16,442 bases of DNA from an uncultured Bacteroides sp. (GCF_902491285.1 NZ_CABUHK010000102.1:1-16442); one strand, 5' to 3'. Positions 1-8,876 are shown, counted from the first letter of the stretch. The notes: generated by a model not told the origin, from the letters alone. Translations and numbers: made by a program.

Positions 1-1
1 C

Positions 2-394
2 GAAAGACAAAAAGACCTCGAACAGAAGAAGAGCGAACTGGATGAAATTATCTCTGAAACCAAGCAGGAAGAAGAGAAGCTGAGAGACAAAGCCAAAGAT
101 TTGGAAACTAAAATCGAGCCGCGTCTGTTGCAGTCATTCAAACGTATCCGTAAGAACTCCCGCAACGGTCTGGGTATCGTGTACGTACAGCGTGATGCTT
201 GTGGCGGATGTTTTAACAAGATTCCGCCTCAGAGACAGTTGGATATCCGCTCTCGTAAGAAAGTGATCGTTTGCGAATATTGCGGACGTATCATGATTGA
301 CCCGGAATTGGCTGGCGTACAGCTCGAACACAAGGTGGAAGAAGCTCCGGCACCAACTACCAAAAGAGCAATCAGAAGAAAAACAGCAGAATAA
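2..394 (+). CDS. C4-type zinc-ribbon protein with coiled coil, 3' part only
   Basis: The reading frame is open from base 2 and runs off the left edge, so only the last 130 residues are visible and the true start lies outside. The first part is a highly charged, Glu/Lys-rich helix, as expected of a coiled coil. It is followed by a zinc ribbon with two CxxC pairs, CGGC and CEYC, separated by about 20 residues. This arrangement matches the C4 zinc-ribbon family (zf-RING_7/COG1579 type), often annotated as putative nucleic-acid-binding proteins; the exact role is not established. The C-terminal tail after the ribbon is Pro/Ala/Lys/Arg-rich and probably disordered. A TTG codon at 101 could be called as a start, but the open frame and coiled coil upstream argue that it is internal. 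A strong terminator follows 26 bases after the stop. Confidence 0.85.
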   Translation, partial: ERQKDLEQKKSELDEIISETKQEEEKLRDKAKDLETKIEPRLLQSFKRIRKNSRNGLGIVYVQRDACGGCFNKIPPQRQLDIRSRKKVIVCEYCGRIMIDPELAGVQLEHKVEEAPAPTTKRAIRRKTAE

Positions 395-420
395 GAGTTT
401 GTATTTTCGCAATATTTTTC

Positions 421-450
421 AAAGCTCCGCATTATGGCGGAGCTTTTTTT
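421..450 (+). terminator. Intrinsic terminator after the zinc-ribbon gene
   Basis: A perfect 10-bp stem pairs 421-430 (AAAGCTCCGC) with 437-446. The loop has six bases and the stem runs straight into a T tract at 444-450. It separates the zinc-ribbon gene from the efflux operon. Confidence 0.9.
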
Positions 451-486
451 ATGCTCCTTTCTTAATATAAGTATGTCATGCAGATT

Positions 487-501
487 TAAGTACGGTACTT
501 A
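487..501. promoter_or_regulatory. Perfect 15-bp dyad upstream of the efflux operon (possible operator)
   Basis: The sequence TAAGTAC-G-GTACTTA is a perfect inverted repeat with 7-bp arms around one central base. It lies 65 bp upstream of the first efflux gene, in an intergenic stretch without a clear TAnnTTTG promoter. The size and symmetry suit a dimeric repressor or activator site. The binding protein is unknown and no regulator gene is adjacent. Confidence 0.4.
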
Positions 502-514
502 TCCGAAATAAACA

Positions 515-530
515 AACTAAACCTTTAGTT
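515..530. promoter_or_regulatory. Second perfect dyad upstream of the efflux operon
   Basis: AACTAAA-CC-TTTAGTT is a perfect inverted repeat with 7-bp arms and a 2-base spacer. It can be lengthened by three more pairs (511-513 with 531-533) if base 514 is bulged. It ends 35 bp before the ATG at 566, so it may overlap the promoter or sit in the 5' leader, acting as an operator or as an mRNA hairpin. The function is inferred from position only. Confidence 0.35.
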
Positions 531-565
531 GTTATCATATCATTTTAATAAAAACCTGAACTGAT

Positions 566-1963
566 ATGAATATACGAGTGTGGGGCACATCGCTCCTTAT
601 GTTTCTTTCAACTCTGTCTGCAGTTGGACAAACTGCCAACCGTTATCTGAAAACGGCTATTCCCAACGAATGGGAAGAAAGTGGAGAAGTGTTTCAACAG
701 ACGCTTCCGGTGGACGATCATTGGTGGAAATCTTTCCGGGATACCAAGCTGGATTCTTTGATTGCCCTGGCTGTAGACCGTAATTTTTCTGTTGCGATGG
801 CTATCAACCGTATATCTGCCGCCCGTGCCAATCTTTGGATGGAGCGCAGCAACTTCTTTCCTTCCATCGGGATGAATGCCGGATGGACTCGTGAGGAAAC
901 AAGCGGAAATACCAGTGCCTTGCCGCAGTCTACGGAGCATTACTACAATGCTTCGCTCAGTATGAGTTGGGAAATTGATATCTTCGGCAGTATCCGCAAA
1001 CGGGTGAAAGCGCAAAAGGAGAATTTTGCCGCAAGTAAGGAAGAATATACGGGAGTGATGATTTCTATGGCAGCGGAAGTAGCCTCAGCCTATATCAACC
1101 TGCGGGAATTGCAGCAGCAACTTGAAGTGGTGAAAAAGAATGTCGATTCGCAGGAGAAAGTGTTGAAAATTACGGAAGTACGTTATAATACCGGACTTGT
1201 CGCCAAATTGGATGTCGCACAAGCCAAGTCCGTTTTGTATAGCACGAGAGCTTCTATTCCGCAACTGGAAGCAGGTATCAATCAATATATTACAACGTTG
1301 GCTGTTTTGTTAGGCATGTATCCTCAGGAAATTCGTCCAGTCTTGGAGGTAACGGGCACATTACCCGATTATATGGAACCTATCGGAGTGGGGATGCCTG
1401 TCGATTTATTATTGCGAAGACCCGATGTACGGAGTGCGGAGCGGAATGTAAACGCGCAGGCGGCATTGCTCGGAGCCTCTAAGGCCGACTGGTTGCCGAA
1501 AGTTTTTCTGAAAGGATCGTTTGGTTATGCTGCCCGTGACTTAAAAGACTTGGTGAAAAGTAAGAGTATGACTTATGAGATTGCTCCGGCGTTGAGTTGG
1601 ACGATTTTCAGCGGCGGGCAGTTGGTCAACGCTACAAGGCTGGCAAAAACCCAACTGGATGAAACGATTAATCAATTTAACCAGACAGTGCTGACTGCTG
1701 TGCAGGAAACTGATAATGCAATGAATTCCTATCGAAATTCCATCAAGCAGATTGTGGCGCTGAGAGAAGTGCGCAATCAAGGTGTCGAGACATTGAAACT
1801 TTCCTTGGAACTTTATAAACAAGGACTTTCTCCTTTTCAGAATGTGCTTGACGCACAACGTTCGCTGTTGTCTTATGAAAATCAACTGGTGCAGGCGGAA
1901 GGGAGTTCGTTGTTGCAACTCATAGCCCTTTACAAAGCTTTGGGCGGTGGCTGGCAAGAATAA
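566..1963 (+). CDS. RND efflux outer-membrane channel (TolC/NodT-type)
   Basis: This 465-residue protein is predicted to form the outer-membrane exit duct of a tripartite RND efflux pump. Residues 1-21 form a signal peptide with a hydrophobic core, probably cut after AVG before QTAN. No lipobox cysteine is present, unlike many NodT-type channels, so it is probably not lipidated. The rest fits two outer-membrane efflux protein repeats (about residues 55-240 and 265-460). Typical family segments include SWEIDIFGSIRKRVKAQKEN near 135-155, the RRPDVRSAERN segment near 285, and the C-terminal LDAQRSLLSYENQL. The length is normal for the family. It is the first gene of an operon with the adaptor (33-bp gap) and pump (47-bp gap). 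The ATG at 566 is chosen because the signal peptide starts there. The substrate cannot be told from sequence. Confidence 0.95.
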   Translation: MNIRVWGTSLLMFLSTLSAVGQTANRYLKTAIPNEWEESGEVFQQTLPVDDHWWKSFRDTKLDSLIALAVDRNFSVAMAINRISAARANLWMERSNFFPSIGMNAGWTREETSGNTSALPQSTEHYYNASLSMSWEIDIFGSIRKRVKAQKENFAASKEEYTGVMISMAAEVASAYINLRELQQQLEVVKKNVDSQEKVLKITEVRYNTGLVAKLDVAQAKSVLYSTRASIPQLEAGINQYITTLAVLLGMYPQEIRPVLEVTGTLPDYMEPIGVGMPVDLLLRRPDVRSAERNVNAQAALLGASKADWLPKVFLKGSFGYAARDLKDLVKSKSMTYEIAPALSWTIFSGGQLVNATRLAKTQLDETINQFNQTVLTAVQETDNAMNSYRNSIKQIVALREVRNQGVETLKLSLELYKQGLSPFQNVLDAQRSLLSYENQLVQAEGSSLLQLIALYKALGGGWQE

Positions 1964-1997
1964 AAAGAATCTATAATTAAAATATAACCTAACGGAT

Positions 1998-3107
1998 ATG
2001 AAAAAACTGATGTATATCTTTCTTGCGCTACCGATATTGACAGGATGCAAGGAGAAAAAGAGCGCAGGAGCGACGGGCGGGATGCCTGTTCCTGAAATTA
2101 GCGTGACCAAACCAGTAGTAGAGGATATTACTTTGACGAAAGATTATCCGGGCTATCTGGCAACGGAGCAGACGGTAAACCTGGTGGCGAGGGTAAACGG
2201 TACGTTGCAGGCAATTTCCTACACTCCGGGCGGGAGAGTAAAGAAGGGACAATTGCTGTTTGTCATCGAGCCTACCTTATATAAGGATAAGGTGGAACAG
2301 GCGGAAGCGGATTTGCAGACTGCCCGGGCACAACTGGAGTATGCACGCAGTAATTATAGCCGTATGAAGGAAGCTATAAAGAGTGATGCGGTAAGTCAGA
2401 TACAGCTACTTCAATCGGAAGCTAATGTGACAGAAGGCATTGCGGCAGTGAATAATGCGGAAGCTGCTTTGAGTACGGCTCATACGAATCTGGGATACTG
2501 CTATGTCCGCGCTCCTTTTGACGGAACTATCACGAAGTCGACTGTGGACATAGGAAGTTATGTGGGCGGATCGTTGCAGCCCGTTACCTTGGCCACTATT
2601 TATAAGGACAATCAAATGTATGCGTATTTTAATGTAGCGGATAATCAGTGGCTGGGTATGGCGATGAATGATGGACAATCGGCAAGGAATCTGCCGCAGA
2701 AGATTATGGTACAATTAGGTAAAGACGGAACAACGTCTTATCCTGCCGTATTGGATTATTTGTCTCCGAATGTAGATATGAGTACGGGAACATTGATGGT
2801 GCGCGCCAATTTTGATAACCCGAAAGGTATTTTGAAAAGCGGATTGTATGTGAGCATTACTCTTCCTTATGGAGAAGCTGAAAAGGCTGTATTGGTGAAG
2901 GAAGCTTCTATAGGGACCGATCAGTCGGGGAAATATCTGTATGTTGTAAATGACTCGGATATAGTTCATTACCGCCATATCGAGATAGGGCAGTTGATGG
3001 GGGATACCTTGCGTCAGGTGATGAGCGGGATTTCTCCGCAAGAACGGTATGTCACGGAAGCTCTGATGAAAGTCAGAGACGGAATGAAGATAAAACCTGT
3101 ACCATAA
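1998..3107 (+). CDS. RND efflux periplasmic adaptor, lipoprotein (AcrA/MexA-type)
   Basis: This 369-residue membrane-fusion protein links the inner-membrane pump to the outer-membrane channel. The N terminus is a lipoprotein signal with lipobox LTGC, so Cys17 would be lipidated. The first lipoyl half is at about residues 60-92 (GTLQAISYTPGGRVKKGQLL). A helical hairpin with Glu/Ala-rich heptads follows at about 95-165. The second lipoyl half has the family motif YVRAPFDGTI at about 169-178. Beta-barrel and membrane-proximal domains fill the C terminus. The length matches AcrA/MexA homologues (about 370-400). It lies between the channel and pump genes on the same strand with short gaps, so co-transcription is likely. 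Confidence 0.96.
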   Translation: MKKLMYIFLALPILTGCKEKKSAGATGGMPVPEISVTKPVVEDITLTKDYPGYLATEQTVNLVARVNGTLQAISYTPGGRVKKGQLLFVIEPTLYKDKVEQAEADLQTARAQLEYARSNYSRMKEAIKSDAVSQIQLLQSEANVTEGIAAVNNAEAALSTAHTNLGYCYVRAPFDGTITKSTVDIGSYVGGSLQPVTLATIYKDNQMYAYFNVADNQWLGMAMNDGQSARNLPQKIMVQLGKDGTTSYPAVLDYLSPNVDMSTGTLMVRANFDNPKGILKSGLYVSITLPYGEAEKAVLVKEASIGTDQSGKYLYVVNDSDIVHYRHIEIGQLMGDTLRQVMSGISPQERYVTEALMKVRDGMKIKPVP

Positions 3108-3154
3108 AGGGGGAGTCCTTTCATTTTAAGTATTAATCCTAAACTCATAGATTT

Positions 3155-6100
3155 ATGTTTTCTAAATTCTTTATAAACCGACCGATCTTTGCCACAGTGC
3201 TTGCCCTGCTCATTGTGGTGGCCGGTCTGGTGACACTAAATATATTGCCCGTGGCGCAGTTTCCGGAAATTACACCACCGACGGTGCAGGTATCTGCCGT
3301 CTATCCGGGGGCAAATGCTGAAACGGTGGCTCAGACGGTAGGTATTCCTATCGAACAGCAAGTGAATGGTGTAGACGGTATGCTCTATATGTCTTCCAAT
3401 TCTTCTTCGTCGGGAGCGTACTCCCTGACTATCACTTTTGCTGTCGGTACGGATATCGACATGGCAACCGTGCAAGTACAGAACAGGGTAAGTATCGCGC
3501 AATCTTCGCTTCCCGAACCGGTAGTGGTGCAGGGGGTGACTGTGCAGAAACAATCTTCGAATATTGTTATGTTTCTGACGATGACTTCGCAGGATTCTGT
3601 CTACAATAGTTTGTATCTGACAAACTATGCTAAATTGAATCTTGTCGACCAGTTGACCCGTGTGCCGGGAGTCGGTGCGGTAAATGTGATGGGAGCGGGG
3701 GACTACTCAATGCGTGTCTGGCTGGATCCCGAAGCCATGCGGATTCGCAATATTTCACCGCAGCAGGTCTATCAAGCCATCCAGTCGCAGAATGTGGAAG
3801 TTTCCGCAGGATATATCGGGCAACCTATCGGACAGGATAATAAGAATGCGTTTCAATATAGTCTGAATGTACAGGGACGGCTTAAGTCACCGGAACAATT
3901 CGGTAATATCATCATCCGGACTGAGAAAGACGGAGCGATGCTTCGCCTGAAGGATATCTCCCGGATTGATTTGGGGTCTGCTTCTTATAGTGTAGTGTCC
4001 CGGCTGAATGGGAAACCTACGGCGGCTATCGCTATTTATCAGCAACCGGGTTCCAATTCTCTGGATGTTTCAAAAGGAGTGAAAGCCAAAATGGAAGAGT
4101 TGGCTGCCAATTTTCCGTCGGGAGTCTCTTATAATGTGACATTGGATACAACGGACGTGATTCATGCGTCTATTGATGAAGTGATGGTGACGTTCTTCGA
4201 GACTACTTTGCTGGTGGTGCTTGTCATTTTTCTGTTTCTTCAGAATTGGAGGGCGGTTATTATTCCATGTCTCACCATTCCGGTTTCTCTGATTGGTACG
4301 CTTGCTGTGATGGCGGCATTCGGGTTCTCTATCAATACGCTGACATTGTTCGGACTGATTTTGGCAGTTGCCATTGTGGTGGATGATGCGATAGTGGTGG
4401 TGGAGAATGCTTCGAGGTTGTTGGAAACCGGACAGTATTCACCTCGTGAAGCGGTGACGAAGGCAATGGGAGAGATTACGGGTCCGATTGTCGGGGTAGT
4501 GCTTGTGTTGCTTGCCGTGTTTATTCCTACGATGTTGATTAGTGGCATTTCCGGTCAGTTGTATAAGCAGTTTGCGTTGACCATTGCTGCGTCGACTGTA
4601 TTGAGCGGTTTTAATTCGTTGACGTTGACGCCTGCGCTTTGTGCGTTGTTCCTTGAAAAGAGCAAGCCTTCCAAGTTCTTCATATACAGAGGGTTCAATA
4701 AGGCTTATGATAAAACGCAAGGGGTGTATGACGGGATCGTGAAGTGGCTGCTCAAACGTCCGGGATTCAGTTTTGTGTCTTATGCCATTTTGTCAGTTAT
4801 TGCTGTTCTGCTCTTTATGCACTGGCCTTCTACGTTTGTTCCCGATGAAGATGACGGGTATTTTATTGCTGCGGTTCAGTTGCCGCCTGCTGCCAGTCTG
4901 GAACGTACACAGGCGGTTGGCGATAAGATTAACGCCATACTTGATTCGTATCCTGAGGTACAGAATTATATTGGTATCTCCGGTTTCTCCGTTATGGGCG
5001 GTGGTGAACAGAGTAATTCGGCTACCTACTTTGTCGTATTGAAAAACTGGAGTAAGAGGAAAGGGAAGGAGCATACGGCTGCTGCCGTTGTCAACCGTTT
5101 CAACGGTGAAGCATATATGACGATTCAAGGCGGGCAGGTGTTTGCCATGGTTCCGCCGGCTATTCCCGGCTTGGGAGCTTCGGGCGGTTTGCAACTTCAA
5201 GTGGAAGACCGGAAAAATCTGGGGCCGACGGAGATGCAACAGGCTATCAACGCTCTGTTGGCTTCTTATCGCAGCAAGCCTGCTTTAGCCTCTATATCCA
5301 GTCAGTATCAGGCGAATGTGCCACAATATTTTCTCAATATAGACCGTGATAAAGTCCAGTTCATGGGAATTGCCCTGAATGATGTCTTTTCTACATTGGG
5401 ATATTATATGGGAGCGGCATATGTGAATGATTTTGTGGAATTCGGACGGATTTATCAGGTGAAAATAGAGGCGCGCGACCAGGCGCAGCGAGTGATTGAT
5501 GATGTGCTGAAGTTGAGTGTGCCGAATTCGGCAGGAGAGATGGTTCCTTTTTCTTCCTTTACCAAAGTGGAAGAGCAGTTGGGGCAGGATCAGATTAACC
5601 GGTATAATATGTATTCCACTGCGGCTTTGACTTGTAATGTAGCTCCCGGAAGTAGTACCGGGCAGGCTATTCAGGAAGTGGAAGCACTGTTTAAGGAGCA
5701 ACTGGGAGATGAATTTGGTTACGAATGGACTTCTGTCGCCTATCAGGAAACGCAGGCGGGAAATACAACGACCATCGTCCTGATTATGGCTTTGATTGTT
5801 GCTTTCCTGGTTTTGGCGGCTCAATATGAAAGTTGGACGAGTCCGGTAGCGGCTGTCATCGGATTGCCGGTAGCATTGTTGGGGGCGATGATCGGTTGTT
5901 GGGTTATGGGGACTCCGGTGAGTATTTATACGCAGATCGGTATTATTCTCCTCATTGCGCTTTCGGCAAAGAACGGTATCTTGATTGTGGAGTTTGCCCG
6001 TGATTTCCGTGCTGAAGGTAACTCTATCCGTGAAGCGGCATTTGAAGCGGGACACGTTCGTCTACGTCCGATTCTGATGACGTCTTTTGCTTTCGTCTTA

Positions 6101-6310
6101 GGAGTGATGCCTTTATTGATTGCGACCGGAGCAGGTGCGGAGAGTCGTATTGCGTTGGGTGCCGCAGTGGTATTCGGTATGGCAATGAATACGCTGTTGG
6201 CTACGGTTTATGTTCCTAACTTCTATGAATTGATGCAGAAATTACAGGAGAGATTCAGTAAAAAGAAAGTGGATGATAATGGGAAGAAAGACATCATAAC
6301 GCAAGAGTAA
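3155..6310 (+). CDS. RND multidrug efflux pump, inner-membrane subunit (AcrB/HAE1-type)
   Basis: This 1051-residue protein is a full-length hydrophobe/amphiphile RND transporter, a proton antiporter that would export drugs, bile salts or other amphiphiles. The N terminus ([13 protein letters not shown]) and the first transmembrane helix at about 10-30 are typical. Two large periplasmic loops and two transmembrane bundles (about 340-560 and 870-1030) are visible. The proton-relay residues are present: the pair Asp410-Asp411 in [11 protein letters not shown] (TM4) and Lys939 in [14 protein letters not shown] (TM10). These correspond to AcrB Asp407/Asp408 and Lys940. The pump should therefore be active. 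Length agrees with AcrB (1049). It is the last gene of the operon, followed by hairpins at 6345-6426. Substrate range and induction cannot be read from the sequence. Confidence 0.97.
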   Translation: MFSKFFINRPIFATVLALLIVVAGLVTLNILPVAQFPEITPPTVQVSAVYPGANAETVAQTVGIPIEQQVNGVDGMLYMSSNSSSSGAYSLTITFAVGTDIDMATVQVQNRVSIAQSSLPEPVVVQGVTVQKQSSNIVMFLTMTSQDSVYNSLYLTNYAKLNLVDQLTRVPGVGAVNVMGAGDYSMRVWLDPEAMRIRNISPQQVYQAIQSQNVEVSAGYIGQPIGQDNKNAFQYSLNVQGRLKSPEQFGNIIIRTEKDGAMLRLKDISRIDLGSASYSVVSRLNGKPTAAIAIYQQPGSNSLDVSKGVKAKMEELAANFPSGVSYNVTLDTTDVIHASIDEVMVTFFETTLLVVLVIFLFLQNWRAVIIPCLTIPVSLIGTLAVMAAFGFSINTLTLFGLILAVAIVVDDAIVVVENASRLLETGQYSPREAVTKAMGEITGPIVGVVLVLLAVFIPTMLISGISGQLYKQFALTIAASTVLSGFNSLTLTPALCALFLEKSKPSKFFIYRGFNKAYDKTQGVYDGIVKWLLKRPGFSFVSYAILSVIAVLLFMHWPSTFVPDEDDGYFIAAVQLPPAASLERTQAVGDKINAILDSYPEVQNYIGISGFSVMGGGEQSNSATYFVVLKNWSKRKGKEHTAAAVVNRFNGEAYMTIQGGQVFAMVPPAIPGLGASGGLQLQVEDRKNLGPTEMQQAINALLASYRSKPALASISSQYQANVPQYFLNIDRDKVQFMGIALNDVFSTLGYYMGAAYVNDFVEFGRIYQVKIEARDQAQRVIDDVLKLSVPNSAGEMVPFSSFTKVEEQLGQDQINRYNMYSTAALTCNVAPGSSTGQAIQEVEALFKEQLGDEFGYEWTSVAYQETQAGNTTTIVLIMALIVAFLVLAAQYESWTSPVAAVIGLPVALLGAMIGCWVMGTPVSIYTQIGIILLIALSAKNGILIVEFARDFRAEGNSIREAAFEAGHVRLRPILMTSFAFVLGVMPLLIATGAGAESRIALGAAVVFGMAMNTLLATVYVPNFYELMQKLQERFSKKKVDDNGKKDIITQE

Positions 6311-6344
6311 AAGTGCCCTGAGAGCTATTCAGAACTGCAGTTGA

Positions 6345-6428
6345 TATAGTGACGCTATCCGTTCGGGATAGCGTCACTATAGTAGGCAAATAGCGTCACT
6401 ATCTTGGACGGATAGTGACGCTATTTTT
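6345..6428. repeat. Four-copy 22-bp-period palindromic array forming two hairpins, likely terminator
   Basis: A 13-bp near-palindrome, ATAGTGACGCTAT or its reverse complement, occurs four times without change at 6346, 6368, 6390 and 6412. The copies start exactly 22 bp apart and are oriented forward, reverse, reverse, forward. The 9-base spacers differ in sequence. Copies 1-2 give a perfect 16-bp stem (6345-6360 with 6366-6381, loop GTTCG). Copies 3-4 give another perfect 16-bp stem (6388-6403 with 6411-6426, 7-base loop) followed by a T tract ending at 6428. It lies between the convergent efflux operon and the minus-strand nuclease-like gene. Termination of the pump transcript is the simplest role; a REP-like element or protein-binding array are alternatives. 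Confidence 0.85.
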
Positions 6429-6472
6429 ATACTGTGGATAAAGTATGTTTTGAGGGAGGGATAAACGGATGA

Positions 6473-6922
6473 TTATAGGGAATTGTAATCAGGAATATCT
6501 TTCAGAAAAGTATAACTCTGATTTTCATAATCCATCCGGCAGCAATAGTGTTGCATCCCATTGCTGACAATCAGATAGTCTACTTTCAACACCATATTGT
6601 ATCGGGTAATCTGATTGAAGACCGCTTGTGTGATTTCAATGTGGGGAGCTTTGTATTCCACAATCATCCGGGCGGATAAATCTCTCCGGTAAAGTACCGT
6701 ATCGCATCTTTTGGTAGTACCGTTCAACTTTACCATCACTTCATTGGCAATGAGTGCGGACGGGTATCCCTTATGTGCAATAAGAAAGTGAACGAAGTGT
6801 TGCCGTACCCATTCTTCCGGGGTAAGGGCGACATATCGCTTGCGAATCACGTCGAAAATTACATTTTTTCCGTTTCGTACGTTTATTTTAGTGTCGAATA
6901 CTGGTAGGTTTAACGATAACAT
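6473..6922 (-). CDS. Orphan type I restriction R-subunit N-terminal domain protein (PD-(D/E)XK-like)
   Basis: This 149-residue protein resembles the N-terminal nuclease domain of type I restriction R subunits (HSDR_N_2 family). The hallmarks are a candidate catalytic Asp74 (KRCDTVLYRR), the E-x-K pair Glu89/Lys91 in IVEYKAP, and a QxxxY motif at Gln104-Tyr108 (QITRYNM). Together these match the PD-(D/E)XK fold with its nucleotide/DNA-contact Q motif. There is no helicase, methylase or specificity subunit nearby, and the protein is far too short to be a complete restriction subunit. Stand-alone proteins of this kind are common in Bacteroidetes and their role is unknown. It is divergent from the AMP nucleosidase gene with 62 bp between start codons. 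The family is fairly certain; nuclease activity is only an inference. Confidence 0.8.
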   Translation of the reverse strand: MLSLNLPVFDTKINVRNGKNVIFDVIRKRYVALTPEEWVRQHFVHFLIAHKGYPSALIANEVMVKLNGTTKRCDTVLYRRDLSARMIVEYKAPHIEITQAVFNQITRYNMVLKVDYLIVSNGMQHYCCRMDYENQSYTFLKDIPDYNSL

Positions 6923-6930
6923 TTATTATT

Positions 6931-6962
6931 TTTGTAAGTTAAATAACGGGTTCCTTCATTTG
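6931..6962 (+). promoter_or_regulatory. Bacteroides-type promoter for AMP nucleosidase
   Basis: TTTG at 6931-6934 (-33) is followed by a 20-base spacer and TTCATTTG at 6955-6962 (-7), which is one mismatch from TAnnTTTG. The spacing is that expected of the Bacteroides housekeeping sigma factor. The predicted transcript start falls roughly 15 bases before the ATG at 6985, giving a short leader. Confidence 0.55.
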
Positions 6963-6984
6963 GGACCACAAATTTAATGAAATT

Positions 6985-7761
6985 ATGAAAACAAAAGAAG
7001 AAATCGTCGCTAATTGGCTGCCGCGTTACACAAAACGTAACCTGGAAGATTTTGGGGAGTATATTCTGTTGACTAACTTCAACAAGTACGTAGAGATTTT
7101 CGCCAATCAATTTGATGTTCCGATATTGGGTAGAGACGCTAATATGATCTCTGCTACTGCCGAAGGCATTACAATGATTAACTTCGGTATGGGAAGTCCT
7201 AATGCCGCAATTATTATGGATTTGCTGGGTGCCATTCGTCCGAAGGCTTGTCTGTTCCTTGGCAAATGCGGGGGCATTGACAAGAAGAATCAGCTTGGTG
7301 ATTTGATTCTTCCTATTGCCGCTATTCGTGGTGAGGGAACTTCCAACGACTATTTTCCGCCTGAAGTCCCGGCATTACCCGCTTTTATGTTGCAACGTGC
7401 CGTTTCTTCATCTATCCGTGACAAAGGGCGTGACTACTGGACAGGTACTGTATATACTACCAACCGACGCATTTGGGAGCATGACGAAACATTCAAGGAA
7501 TATCTGAAAAAGACTCGTGCCATGGCGGTTGATATGGAAACGGCTACTTTGTTTAGTTGTGGCTTTGCCAATCATATTCCTACAGGTGCGTTACTTTTGG
7601 TTTCTGACCAGCCGATGACTCCCGACGGAGTGAAAACGGATAAGAGCGATAATCTGGTCACTAGAAATTACGTAGAAGAGCATGTGGAGATAGGTATCGC
7701 TTCCTTGCGCATGATTATCGATGAAAAGAAAACTGTAAAACACTTGAAATTTGACTGGTAA
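6985..7761 (+). CDS. amn: AMP nucleosidase, short form
   Basis: This 258-residue protein belongs to the purine nucleoside phosphorylase/uridine phosphorylase superfamily and matches the short Bacteroidetes AMP nucleosidases, which split AMP into adenine and ribose 5-phosphate in the cytoplasm. Visible landmarks are the phosphate-site region FGMGSPNAAI at 67-76, LGKCGGID at 92-99, the ribose-contacting Glu185 in AVDMETATLF, and the purine-contacting Asp208 in LLVSDQP. The E. coli Amn is about 480 residues and carries an extra N-terminal regulatory domain, which is absent here, so allosteric control probably differs. It is followed 21 bp later by holA on the same strand. Another nucleoside phosphorylase specificity is possible, but the close fit to the family favours AMP. 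Confidence 0.85.
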   Translation: MKTKEEIVANWLPRYTKRNLEDFGEYILLTNFNKYVEIFANQFDVPILGRDANMISATAEGITMINFGMGSPNAAIIMDLLGAIRPKACLFLGKCGGIDKKNQLGDLILPIAAIRGEGTSNDYFPPEVPALPAFMLQRAVSSSIRDKGRDYWTGTVYTTNRRIWEHDETFKEYLKKTRAMAVDMETATLFSCGFANHIPTGALLLVSDQPMTPDGVKTDKSDNLVTRNYVEEHVEIGIASLRMIIDEKKTVKHLKFDW

Positions 7762-7782
7762 CTCCCGGTCTGAAAAATATAT

Positions 7783-8802
7783 ATGGCAAAACAAGAATTG
7801 ACGTGTGATGACATCCTCAAAGAGTTGAGGGCGAAGCAGTATCGTCCTGTCTATTATCTGATGGGGGAAGAATCGTACTATATCGACCTGATCGCAGATT
7901 ACATTACGGATAATGTGTTGAACGAAACGGAAAAGGAGTTCAATCTGACCGTTGTGTACGGTGCTGATGTAGATGTAGCTACTATTATAAATGCTGCGAA
8001 ACGTTATCCGATGATGTCTGAGCATCAGGTGGTAGTGGTAAAGGAAGCACAGGCAATCCGTAATATGGAGGAGTTGTCTTACTATCTTCAGAAACCGCTG
8101 CTCTCTACTATTTTGGTGATATGTCATAAACACGGTACGTTAGACCGCAGAAAAAAGTTGGCCGCCGAAATAGATAAAGTAGGTGTGTTGTTTGAATCGA
8201 AAAAGATAAAAGATGCACAGTTGCCGGCTTTTATTTCTTCTTATATGAAACGTAAAGGGGTGGATATGGAACCTAAAGCGACAGCTATGCTGGCTGACTT
8301 TGTAGGTTCTGATTTAAGCCGCCTGACTGGAGAACTGGAAAAACTGATTATCACTTTGCCTGCTGGTCAGCGACGTGTAACCCCTGAGCAAATAGAAAAG
8401 AATATCGGTATAAGCAAGGATTATAATAACTTTGAATTGCGGAGTGCGCTTGTAGAAAAGGATATTCTTAAGGCAAATAAGATAATAAAATATTTTGAAG
8501 AAAATCCGAAAACGAATCCGATACAGATGACATTGTCTCTGTTATTCAGCTTTTATTCTAACCTGATGCTGGCGTATTATGCACCTGATAAATCAGAGCA
8601 GGGAATTGCCAATATGCTGGGATTAAAGACATCCTGGCAAGCTAAAGATTACATAGCTGCTATGCGAAAATATAGTGGAGTAAAGACGATGCAAATCGTT
8701 GGTGAAATACGATATGCTGACGCAAAATCAAAAGGAGTAAAAAACAGTTCAATGACAGATGGAGATATTCTCCGCGAATTGGTGTTTAATATTTTGCATT
8801 AG
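7783..8802 (+). CDS. holA: DNA polymerase III subunit delta
   Basis: This 339-residue protein is the delta subunit of the clamp-loader complex, which opens the sliding clamp for loading onto primed DNA. The N-terminal AAA+-like domain begins with PVYYLMGEESYYIDLIADYI at about 22-41, the conserved delta start, and lacks a functional Walker A motif as usual for delta. A middle helical domain (about 140-215, including SDLSRLTGELEKLI) and a C-terminal collar domain (about 220-335) follow. Length matches delta proteins (about 330-345). It starts 21 bp after the AMP nucleosidase stop, so the two are probably co-transcribed, and a terminator follows 27 bp after the stop. Confidence 0.92.
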   Translation: MAKQELTCDDILKELRAKQYRPVYYLMGEESYYIDLIADYITDNVLNETEKEFNLTVVYGADVDVATIINAAKRYPMMSEHQVVVVKEAQAIRNMEELSYYLQKPLLSTILVICHKHGTLDRRKKLAAEIDKVGVLFESKKIKDAQLPAFISSYMKRKGVDMEPKATAMLADFVGSDLSRLTGELEKLIITLPAGQRRVTPEQIEKNIGISKDYNNFELRSALVEKDILKANKIIKYFEENPKTNPIQMTLSLLFSFYSNLMLAYYAPDKSEQGIANMLGLKTSWQAKDYIAAMRKYSGVKTMQIVGEIRYADAKSKGVKNSSMTDGDILRELVFNILH

Positions 8803-8828
8803 AAAAATCGACTTTCTGATATAATAAG

Positions 8829-8876
8829 AAGGCATATACTTTTACTAGAGATGGAATAGAGTATATGCCTTTTTTA
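8829..8876 (+). terminator. Intrinsic terminator after holA
   Basis: Arms 8829-8839 (AAGGCATATAC) and 8861-8871 pair perfectly over 11 bp; extra T-A and G-T pairs extend the stem inward. A T tract follows to 8875. It ends the AMP nucleosidase-holA unit. Confidence 0.85.

Noticed and set aside
1541..2110. 189-residue minus-strand frame across the channel/adaptor junction
   Set aside because: It overlaps two well-supported genes and shows no domain; judged a shadow.
5285..6055. 256-residue open frame antisense to the pump gene
   Set aside because: It lies entirely within the RND pump reading frame, has low-complexity His/Arg/Asn-rich composition typical of antisense shadows, and no family resemblance.
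6346..6424. CRISPR array
   Set aside because: Units of 13 bp, 9-base spacers, alternating orientation and no cas genes do not fit a CRISPR array.
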